DNA from: Cytophagia bacterium
Lineage (GTDB): Bacteria; Bacteroidota; Bacteroidia; Cytophagales; Cyclobacteriaceae
Direction of reading: 5' to 3'
Assembly (NCBI GenBank): GCA_013373005.1
Contig: JABXIP010000177.1
Location: 1 to 5,144, forward strand
Length of the DNA: 5,144 bases
Position 1 is the stretch's first letter. The number at the start of each line of letters is the position of its first letter. The position numbers and the translations under genes are program-made. The notes under the pieces were generated by a model that saw only the letters and a list, made by a program, of their open reading frames with translations, ran no database searches and was not told where the DNA came from. Below are positions 1-5,144 of the stretch, one piece after another.

Positions 1-2294
1 AAAGCTCCACTAATGTTGAAATCTGTTGAGAACAGACCCGTCATCTTTTCAGTGACCGGAGCCATTCGTTGTACCATATCAATCGACTGGAAGGAGGCCG
101 GAATAGATATTTCTTTGGCTCCTAACTTAAAGTCGAAAGTTGGTTTTTCAGGTTTACTATCATAAACGCCTGTAGCAGAAACGGTTCCGTTGAGGGCATC
201 GAAGCCAGCATTGTTCAGAGACACTGCTCCATTCTTCACCTCAACACGGCCAGCCATATTATTTAGGTTAAGACTGTTGTACTTCACTCTGTTTACCTTG
301 GTAGTAAGGTTGAACACCACGTTTTCAGGAATTCTCACCACCTCCATCGGTTCTCCCGATTCAGTTACTTCTTCCTCATCAGTTTCGGTCATCCATTCGT
401 TGACATTGAGCTGGTCTGCCTCTACATTGAGCGCCCCTGTTAACACCTCATTGTTCAAGGCAAAACCCAAGTAGTTCTCAATCTTACCATTCATGCTGTA
501 AGAAGTAGAACCTGCCTTTCCTGAATAATTGGCAAGGGTTATTGAGTTATTGTCGAACTTGGCTTCAGCATTAGAAATACTAATTTCCTGATCCAGCCCC
601 TCACCTTTATAACTGAAGTCTGTTAGCACAAAATCTCCGGAAGTCGGAAGTCTGCTATATCGTTCAGCTTCCAAGTCTTTCATGTTTCCACTACTTTGAA
701 GTGAGGTCTGAATTTTACCTTTCAGCTCCATCCCTTCCATAGGATACAATGCCATCAACTTCTCCAAGTCAAGCGATCCACTCGATTTCACATCCCAACT
801 GAAGTTATCCGGATTTATCAGCTTCATCTGCGCCATAAACTCCTGTCCGTCTAAATTGAGAGAAAGGTTATCGACCGTAATTTCGGTATCTGACATTTTG
901 CCCGACTTATTCACTACACCAGCGGAAAGATTAAGGTTTTGAACCGCTGAAGGGACATCTGGAGTTTTGATGTAACCATTCTCCAGGCTCAATCCGATAT
1001 CCATCTTTGGCACTATATTTCTTACACTATCATAAACACCACTAGCATTTGCCTTGATGTTAATGAGTCCTCTCATTTCGTAACCCTCCATTGGATAATA
1101 ATTACCAATCTCAGCAAGGTTAAGCTGGCCATTGATAGCCGCAGTCATGGTATAGTCTCGAAGGTTTTCGATCAATAACTTGGCATCGAACGGATTCGAA
1201 CCCATCTCTAAATGAAGATTCTTCAGGTCTACTTTTGTGTCTTCTATCACTCCGCTTGGATTGTCGATAGCCACACTCAACTGAACGTTTTTTATAGCAT
1301 CAGGCAAATCAGGATATCTGAAATCGCCATCCTTAATGTTTAGGTCAAAGCTGAAAGCCGGCATACTTTCGTCATTATAAATTCCATTTAGGCTTCCGTT
1401 AAAATTGAGGTTCCCTGCGGCTTTCAGTTCATCGAAAGAGCTGGCATATACTGCCGGAACCAGTGACAGCAATTGTTTGAATTCAGCACCTGGAGAGGAG
1501 AATTTCAGGTCCATTCCATAACCATCTTCCAGCATGGTAAATGAACCATCAGCCGAAAGCGGGAAGTCATTTACCTTGATTACGTTGTCTTTGAAGGTGT
1601 ATTTCGAGTTAGTTAGATCCATGGATAGAATCACATTCAAATCGATCGATTTATTGTGAAGGTAATCTACATTATCATAGCTCACCTCCACATCATCTAT
1701 TTTACCGGTAGTCTTCAGGTCGAAAATATCATTGGCAAAGTCACCTTCACCCTTCACATTCATACCACTGAGTTGCATGAAATAAGGAAGACTTTGATCG
1801 AAGTAAATGAATTCGCTATTGGTGATTGAAATGGATTCCAACCCTAAACTGACTGCAGCAGACTCTTCATCTGCTACTTCCTCTTCAACCTCTTCAGAAA
1901 CTTTGGCAATATCATAGTTGGCAGTTCCATCTTCTAAAACAATGATGGTAATATCCGCTCCATCAGCAGCAATTGACTTAAGGCTCAGTTCATCCCCAAA
2001 TAGCACTTGATTTAAATCTACAGTAGCAGAGAGTTCTCCCACTTTGAAGAGGGTATCCTGAGCAAACACACCTGTTCCAATAATACCCATTTCATCGAGC
2101 GATAAAGTGAAATTTGGAAAGTTGCGAAGTAATGAAAGGTTGAAGTCATCAAAGTATATTGTAGCCTCAGTATTCTTGGCAAACTCACTAATGATAAGTT
2201 CTTTAATCTTACCCTTAAAGAAAACGGGAATAAGGAGGATGGCGATGAAAACAATCAGGATAAAACCAGCGAATATTTTAAGAACCTTCTTCAT
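1..2294 (-). CDS. AsmA family envelope protein, N-terminal 764 codons (C-terminus beyond left edge)
   Basis: The reverse strand is open without a stop from an ATG at 2294-2292 to the window edge, so the gene is truncated on the left. The start (MKKVLKIFAG...) is followed by a hydrophobic anchor at about residues 4-25, then a lysine-rich turn and a long, beta-rich, Asn/Asp/Gly/Leu-rich region. I saw no cysteine codon. This matches the AsmA-like proteins of Bacteroidota. Known AsmA/TamB/YhdP relatives are anchored in the inner membrane and extend a beta-groove across the periplasm that is implicated in lipid movement to the outer membrane; that role is inferred here. Residues about 280-640 contain repeated units of about 117 residues. 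Two acidic stretches occur at residues 132-145 and 636-651. The start is chosen because the anchor begins there; no Shine-Dalgarno is present. The same-strand PepSY gene lies 109 bases upstream. The family call is fairly sure; the substrate is unknown. Confidence 0.85.
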   Translation of the reverse strand, partial: MKKVLKIFAGFILIVFIAILLIPVFFKGKIKELIISEFAKNTEATIYFDDFNLSLLRNFPNFTLSLDEMGIIGTGVFAQDTLFKVGELSATVDLNQVLFGDELSLKSIAADGADITIIVLEDGTANYDIAKVSEEVEEEVADEESAAVSLGLESISITNSEFIYFDQSLPYFMQLSGMNVKGEGDFANDIFDLKTTGKIDDVEVSYDNVDYLHNKSIDLNVILSMDLTNSKYTFKDNVIKVNDFPLSADGSFTMLEDGYGMDLKFSSPGAEFKQLLSLVPAVYASSFDELKAAGNLNFNGSLNGIYNDESMPAFSFDLNIKDGDFRYPDLPDAIKNVQLSVAIDNPSGVIEDTKVDLKNLHLEMGSNPFDAKLLIENLRDYTMTAAINGQLNLAEIGNYYPMEGYEMRGLINIKANASGVYDSVRNIVPKMDIGLSLENGYIKTPDVPSAVQNLNLSAGVVNKSGKMSDTEITVDNLSLNLDGQEFMAQMKLINPDNFSWDVKSSGSLDLEKLMALYPMEGMELKGKIQTSLQSSGNMKDLEAERYSRLPTSGDFVLTDFSYKGEGLDQEISISNAEAKFDNNSITLANYSGKAGSTSYSMNGKIENYLGFALNNEVLTGALNVEADQLNVNEWMTETDEEEVTESGEPMEVVRIPENVVFNLTTKVNRVKYNSLNLNNMAGRVEVKNGAVSLNNAGFDALNGTVSATGVYDSKPEKPTFDFKLGAKEISIPASFQSIDMVQRMAPVTEKMTGLFSTDFNISGA
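395..1460 (-). repeat. Diverged ~117-residue repeats within the AsmA-family protein
   Basis: The translated protein repeats a unit at diverged sequence level. YPMEGYEMRG begins at residue 400 and YPMEGMELKG at residue 517, 117 residues apart, and a weaker counterpart, VPAVYASSFDELKAAG, begins at residue 279. Each is followed by a strand ending in a G-x-Y/M-x-D-like turn: GIYND at residue 304, GVYDS at 419, GNMKD at 536. A further GVYDS at residue 709 suggests the pattern goes on towards the missing C-terminus. The DNA of the units is clearly diverged, so this is an old protein-level duplication, as expected for repeating beta-groove lipid-transfer proteins, and not a recent tandem repeat. Confidence 0.5.
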
Positions 2295-2403
2295 AACTCA
2301 AATTTAGGGAATATTGGACGTGCTTAACAGGAAGTTTAAATACTTCAAGATAAAATAATGTCTATTAAAGATTTTCCAAAAAACGGTGAGTCAGGTAGAA
2401 GTA
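2295..2403. other. Intergenic gap between PepSY-TM gene and asmA-like gene
   Basis: These 109 bases separate two same-strand genes. I see no open frame that looks coding, no RNA gene and no convincing terminator after the PepSY stop: a T6 run occurs on the minus strand near 2380 but no stable stem precedes it. A small dyad, GAAGT-6 nt-ACTTC, lies at 2331-2346. The lack of a terminator leaves read-through from the PepSY gene into the asmA-like gene possible. Confidence 0.5.
2299..2306 (-). promoter_or_regulatory. Possible -7 element (TAAATTTG) just before asmA-like start
   Basis: On the minus strand TAAATTTG matches the Bacteroidota -7 consensus TAnnTTTG and ends four bases before the ATG at 2294. 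No TTG/TTTG is seen 17-23 bases further upstream, so the -33 half is missing. If used, transcription would begin at or inside the start codon, giving an essentially leaderless message. A chance match in AT-rich DNA is quite possible. Confidence 0.25.
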
Positions 2404-2940
2404 TTATCCTTTAGACTTCAAACTCCTTATTCGCTTCGGTCCATACCAAAGCCACAGTCCTGTTACAATAAGGAAAACAAGTCCGAGACCCAATATGTTC
2501 ATAGAAATGAGCTTGAACAAGTCTGAAATGATGGAGCCATCATGAATTTGCTCAATCCAGTCGGAGTGTCTTTTGGCTACTGAAAGCACCTCCAGGCTGG
2601 TAGCATCAACCTGCACTTCCCAGCTACCGGTATCGAAAATCACCTTGGCAATTCCTTTGGTTGGCCGGTATTCTATTCTGTCGAAGTTGTCTGCAGTCAA
2701 ACCCAGAGAATCAACAGCTTGCAAGGATACGGTTGCGAGGTCTTTAACAGGCCTGTAAGAAGCAATGGCCTTATCTACCCCCGATTGAGTTGGAGGTTGC
2801 AATAAATCAATGTTTTTCTTCCAGCCAAGAAGAAATCCGGTGAGAGCACTCAACAACAGAAACAGAGCGAGTATAATACCTATCCATTTATGGATCTTCC
2901 TAAAATTCCTAACTGACTTTACTGTTTTCTGAGTGCTCAT
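2404..2940 (-). CDS. Small PepSY-associated TM helix protein (inner membrane)
   Basis: This 178-residue protein has a basic N-terminus, a first membrane helix at about residues 18-39 introduced by RKIHKWIG, an extracytoplasmic PepSY-like domain at about 60-125 (ending in a strand with VQVDATSLEVLSV), and a second helix at about 145-166 followed by WYGPKRIRSLKSKG at the cytoplasmic end. The order TM-PepSY-TM with His17 (HKW) and His133 (IHDGS) near the two helices fits the PepSY_TM family, here a minimal single-unit version. Larger relatives occur next to iron or siderophore uptake genes; no such gene is visible here, so a link to iron or heme is inference only. The ATG at 2940 is preferred because it leaves a normal basic N-terminus before the helix; an in-frame TTG at 2955 would add five residues (MPAFS). 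Neither has a Shine-Dalgarno. It is divergent from the transglutaminase-like gene. Confidence 0.82.
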   Translation of the reverse strand: MSTQKTVKSVRNFRKIHKWIGIILALFLLLSALTGFLLGWKKNIDLLQPPTQSGVDKAIASYRPVKDLATVSLQAVDSLGLTADNFDRIEYRPTKGIAKVIFDTGSWEVQVDATSLEVLSVAKRHSDWIEQIHDGSIISDLFKLISMNILGLGLVFLIVTGLWLWYGPKRIRSLKSKG

Positions 2941-2991
2941 GCTAAAGGCGGGCAATAAGCGTAAAAACTAGATTTAACGCAAGCTGAATCT

Positions 2992-3009
2992 TATGTTACG
3001 CGAATGTTA
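2992..3009. promoter_or_regulatory. Direct-repeat pair TATGTTA / AATGTTA, 11-bp spacing
   Basis: TATGTTA at 2992-2998 and AATGTTA at 3003-3009 are in the same orientation and start 11 bp apart, one helical turn. They lie about 52-69 bp upstream of the PepSY-TM start. Tandem half-sites at 11 bp are typical of OmpR/PhoB-type response regulators. A second pair with the same core and spacing sits at 3074-3091 in the same intergenic region. That they form an operator is inference. Confidence 0.3.
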
Positions 3010-3062
3010 TGTGTGGATTACAAAAACAGCCCTTCATGCCTCTATTCGGTGATATGCTGACC

Positions 3063-3077
3063 CATTCTTGTTGAATG
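3063..3077. promoter_or_regulatory. Small inverted repeat CATTC-TTGTT-GAATG over the -33 element
   Basis: CATTC (3063-3067) and GAATG (3073-3077) are perfect inverted 5-bp arms around TTGTT, which contains the predicted -33 TTG of the rightward promoter. Placed there, it could be a protein site that blocks or positions RNA polymerase. The arms are short, so chance is a serious alternative. Confidence 0.2.
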
Positions 3078-3097
3078 TTAATTTAATGTTAAATTTG
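3068..3097 (+). promoter_or_regulatory. Bacteroidota-type promoter for the transglutaminase-like gene
   Basis: TTG at 3068-3070, a 19-base spacer and TAAATTTG at 3090-3097 fit the -33 TTTG / -7 TAnnTTTG promoter used by the primary sigma factor of Bacteroidota. Transcription would begin near 3102-3105, leaving an untranslated leader of about 45 bases before the ATG at 3149. No comparable promoter was found for the divergent PepSY-TM gene; the nearest match, TAGTTTTT on the minus strand at 2970-2963, has no properly spaced -33 partner. Confidence 0.6.
3074..3096. promoter_or_regulatory. Tandem direct repeat AATGTTAATTT / AATGTTAAATTT overlapping the -7 element
   Basis: AATGTTAATTT (3074-3084) is followed directly by AATGTTAAATTT (3085-3096), so the ATGTTA core recurs after 11 bp. 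The second copy contains most of the predicted -7 box. A regulator bound here would compete with RNA polymerase. The core matches the other pair at 2992-3009. AT-rich composition raises the chance of a coincidental match. Confidence 0.35.
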
Positions 3098-3148
3098 TAT
3101 GAACTCAAGTTTACCTAGCCAGATTCTCAAACATGTATTGTAGAATAA

Positions 3149-4015
3149 ATGAAGAGATGGATTATTATATGGACCTTTGCTTTTTCACTGACCAGTGTGC
3201 AGGCACAGAAGCTTGATCCTAATTCTCTGCAACTCAACTACTCTACAAGCGCACTTCAGCAATTCACCCCTTTTCTCTCAGTTAGTGGTTCAGAAAATGA
3301 TAGTTCACTAATTGAAGGGTTTCAAAAACTAGTAGCCAAGCTGGAGAAGAAACAGAATAGGAGAAACTCCGATTACGCTTTTCTAAGAACAATTTTTTAT
3401 CAAACCCATTCTAGTCTATTATTGGAATACAGCCGATTGGCCACAATGGATGAAACCTTAGCTAAAGGTAAATTCGGCTGCCTTACTGGCACAGCCATTT
3501 ACGCAATATTGCTTGAGCACTTTGGCTATGACTATGAAATTGTTGAATTGCCCAACCATGTATTTATTCATCTTAAGATAGATGATAAATCCTACGTTTT
3601 TGAATCTACTCTCCAGTTTGGAGGCTTTATGCGCACTCCTTCAGAAATGGATAAAATATTGGAACAACCTTGGGTAAACCAACGTAGAATAAGTGAATTG
3701 AGTACTGTTGGGCAATGGTTTGGAGACTTTGAATTCTTCCCAAGCAGATACACGATTATCAACCTTGAACAATTGGCCGGACTCCAATATTTTAACGAAT
3801 CGGCCAAATACTACCTCGATAAAGATTATGCGAATGCAATGGATTCAGCCCTAGACGCTTATGCGCTTTATCCATCGGAAAGAAATGAAAAGCTTATGCA
3901 GTTAATTATTAACAAGATATTGAAGTACGAGACGATTAAGGAGGAGATGAAAAACCTGTATCTTGAAAAATATGTAACCTCCATCAAAGGCAAAAAGCTC
4001 TCTCAGACTAAATAA
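3149..4015 (+). CDS. Exported SirB1-like transglutaminase-fold protein with TPR-like tail
   Basis: The 288-residue product starts with a signal peptide (MKRWIIIWTFAFSLTSVQA, likely cut after Ala19). The core at about residues 105-165 resembles the SirB1/Transglut_core2 pattern: Cys111 in FGCLTGTAIYAILLEHFGY, then His137 in LPNHVFI, then Glu152 in FESTLQFGGFM, where SirB1 proteins have PgHF and a DPF-type acidic motif. This gives a plausible Cys-His-acid triad with Glu in place of the usual Asp. Residues about 208-242 (YFNESAKYYLDKDYANAMDSALDAYALYPS) read as one TPR, also found after the core in SirB1 relatives. Whether it acts as a peptidase, a transglutaminase or an inactive binding fold cannot be told. 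A good promoter lies at 3068-3097; no Shine-Dalgarno precedes the ATG. It is divergent from the PepSY-TM gene and converges on the OmpA-family gene. The fold is likely, the activity unknown. Confidence 0.8.
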   Translation: MKRWIIIWTFAFSLTSVQAQKLDPNSLQLNYSTSALQQFTPFLSVSGSENDSSLIEGFQKLVAKLEKKQNRRNSDYAFLRTIFYQTHSSLLLEYSRLATMDETLAKGKFGCLTGTAIYAILLEHFGYDYEIVELPNHVFIHLKIDDKSYVFESTLQFGGFMRTPSEMDKILEQPWVNQRRISELSTVGQWFGDFEFFPSRYTIINLEQLAGLQYFNESAKYYLDKDYANAMDSALDAYALYPSERNEKLMQLIINKILKYETIKEEMKNLYLEKYVTSIKGKKLSQTK

Positions 4016-4020
4016 AGTCT
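4005..4020. terminator. Weak bidirectional hairpin bracketing two convergent stop codons
   Basis: AGACT (4005-4009) and AGTCT (4016-4020) form a 5-bp stem with a 6-base loop, AAATAA. The stop of the rightward gene (4013-4015) is in the loop, and the stop of the leftward gene (4022-4020) touches the right arm. No T-run follows at once on the plus strand; on the minus strand a T5 run appears about eight bases after the stem. The stem is short and low in GC, so it is at best a weak shared terminator. Confidence 0.3.
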
Positions 4021-5144
4021 TAATTCATACTGATTATCCTAAATTCTACCCTTCTATTCAATGCTCTTCCTGCATCCGTGCGGTTAGAGGTTATGGGTAT
4101 GGTTTCCCCATACCAGACATAGCGCAGTCTGTCTTCATCAATACCAAGAGTTGCTAAGCCTTTTCTTACCGCTTCCACCCTTCTTTTCGAGAGGTCTATA
4201 TTATAATCAAGGGTACCGTAATTATCTGTGTGCCCGGCCAACTCGACAATTGCATCGGGGTAATCATTCATGAACTTGGCAAGGTTTCTCATTTCAACCC
4301 AAGACTGCTCCTTAAGTAAATCTTTGTCGAAATCGAAGAAGACGTTTCGAATAATAAATGAAGCACCTGCAGCAGCTTTGACTAACTGTGGGTTTGTATA
4401 GACCGTTGCTGAACCCGTGTTAGAAACAATAGCATTCTGACTCAGTTCCGGAAGCCCCATTTCTCTTCTCTTTGCATTAATTACGGCAAAAGTGTCCTTC
4501 TTAATTTCCGGCAAGTTCAAGTCAATATTGGCTGCTCTTGCAACATCTTGTGGCACCTCAATAGGTCTACCCATAGCAACTTGCGTACTATCTAAATCAA
4601 GTCTATCTAGAGAAACAGCGAATACATTCATATCAGAGACATCTAGCAAGTCTACAGTAGAACCTATCGGAACGAATCCAGCAACTTCTGTTCGGTAGCT
4701 ATAAATTTCATCTGCCGGTAATTCCATACAGTAATTTCCTCCTGCATCAGTCCTTACACGACCAACTTCTACACCATCTCTAAGCCTTGAGAAAACTACT
4801 TCAGCATCTAGAGGCTCTTGAGTATCCGGATCTACAAGCTTACCACAAAGAGAAACCAAACGAATCTGTCTTGAGATTAATGGAAGACTGAATGAATGAA
4901 TGTCCAAATCCTTTCCTTCAACCTCTCTACAGAAATAACCCAAGTCTCCATTCTTTGGTATGAAAAGGAACATATCATCCAACTCTGAGTTAATCACCGG
5001 ACCCAGGTTTTCAGGCTCCGTCCAGTTTTGCCAGGAATTATCCAGCCTTCGGGTCATGAACAAATCTTTTTTGCCGTACCCGCTATGGCCATTAGAGGTA
5101 AAAATGAGTGTTTTTTTATCGGGCATAAGAAATGGCCCTTCCTC
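4020..5144 (-). CDS. OmpA family protein with PD40 and carboxypeptidase-regulatory-like domains, C-terminal 374 codons
   Basis: The frame is open to the right edge; the six codons before the ATG at 5126 read EEGPFL and complete the motif EGPFLMPDKKTLIFTSNG, so that ATG is internal and the true start is outside. Numbering from it: PD40/WD40-like propeller repeats at about 1-85; a carboxypeptidase-regulatory-like beta-sandwich at about 92-172 (LCGKLVDPDTQEPLDAEV, TDAGGNYCMELP); a variable linker at about 173-255; an OmpA C-terminal domain at about 257-366 (FFDFDKDLL, ELAGHTDNYGTLDYN, LSKRRVEAV, RALNRRVEF). Asp301 and Arg316 are 15 residues apart, as are the diaminopimelate-binding Asp and Arg of Acinetobacter OmpA, so peptidoglycan binding is expected. 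The protein is probably outer-membrane associated in the periplasm. In Bacteroidota such proteins often accompany type IX secretion or surface-protein genes, but none is visible here. The stop lies four bases from the convergent neighbour's stop. Confidence 0.92.
   Translation of the reverse strand, partial: EEGPFLMPDKKTLIFTSNGHSGYGKKDLFMTRRLDNSWQNWTEPENLGPVINSELDDMFLFIPKNGDLGYFCREVEGKDLDIHSFSLPLISRQIRLVSLCGKLVDPDTQEPLDAEVVFSRLRDGVEVGRVRTDAGGNYCMELPADEIYSYRTEVAGFVPIGSTVDLLDVSDMNVFAVSLDRLDLDSTQVAMGRPIEVPQDVARAANIDLNLPEIKKDTFAVINAKRREMGLPELSQNAIVSNTGSATVYTNPQLVKAAAGASFIIRNVFFDFDKDLLKEQSWVEMRNLAKFMNDYPDAIVELAGHTDNYGTLDYNIDLSKRRVEAVRKGLATLGIDEDRLRYVWYGETIPITSNRTDAGRALNRRVEFRIISMN

Noticed and set aside
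190..474. Plus-strand open frame of 94 codons, rich in Ser/Thr/Phe
   Set aside because: It lies wholly inside the minus-strand AsmA-family gene and has the composition of an antisense shadow; no domain or signal is recognisable.
2018..2254. Minus-strand frame of 78 codons
   Set aside because: It overlaps the AsmA-family frame on the same strand in another phase; the longer frame has the clear membrane anchor and family character.
2107..2307. Plus-strand frame of 66 codons ending near the asmA-like start
   Set aside because: Antisense to the coding N-terminus of the AsmA-family gene, with no promoter or recognisable protein.
2331..2346. Dyad GAAGT-TTAAAT-ACTTC between the PepSY-TM and asmA-like genes
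   Set aside because: Five-bp arms, AT-rich, no T-run after it on either strand; too weak to call a terminator or operator.
2370..2403. T6 run after the PepSY-TM stop on the minus strand, considered as a terminator
   Set aside because: The sequence before it (CTACCTGACTCACCG) does not form a stem beyond a short TGA-C-TCA palindrome.
2573..2758. Plus-strand frame of 61 codons
   Set aside because: Antisense shadow within the PepSY-TM gene.
3592..3807. Minus-strand frame of 71 codons
   Set aside because: Antisense shadow within the transglutaminase-like gene, which has a signal peptide and promoter.
4492..4698. Plus-strand frame of 68 codons, Ser/Thr-rich
   Set aside because: Antisense shadow within the OmpA-family gene.
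1..5144. Mobile element, CRISPR array, tRNA/rRNA, toxin-antitoxin or defence system
   Set aside because: No transposase, spaced identical repeats, tRNA-like cloverleaf, or known defence motif was seen; nearly all bases belong to four envelope-protein genes.

Overview
This window looks like chromosomal DNA from a member of the Bacteroidota, probably a Cytophagales-like marine or soil lineage; that rank is a guess. Four things point there: moderately AT-rich DNA, no Shine-Dalgarno sequence before any visible start, a TTG-N19-TAAATTTG promoter of the Bacteroidota type, and an OmpA-family protein built as PD40 propeller plus carboxypeptidase-regulatory-like domain plus OmpA domain, an architecture common in that phylum.

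Layout from left to right. Positions 1-2294 (minus strand) are one open frame that runs off the left edge: the first 764 codons of an AsmA-family envelope protein, with an N-terminal membrane anchor and repeated beta-rich units. Next comes a 109-base gap, then a small PepSY/TM-helix inner-membrane protein (2404-2940, minus). A divergent intergenic region (about 2941-3148) holds a good Bacteroidota promoter for the rightward gene and two pairs of 11-bp-spaced ATGTTA direct repeats. Positions 3149-4015 (plus) encode an exported protein with a SirB1-like transglutaminase-fold core (Cys-His-Glu) and a TPR-like tail. Four bases after its stop lies the stop of a convergent minus-strand gene (4020-5144), an OmpA-family protein whose N-terminus is beyond the right edge.

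All four proteins are predicted to act in the cell envelope: AsmA between the inner and outer membrane, PepSY-TM in the inner membrane, the transglutaminase-like protein exported, and OmpA binding peptidoglycan. The pepSY and asmA genes point the same way and could be co-transcribed, but nothing in the sequence shows the four genes to be one pathway. There is no RNA gene, mobile element, CRISPR array or defence system. No clearly new system is visible. The items most worth a second look are the secreted SirB1-like protein and the direct-repeat pairs in the divergent promoter region.
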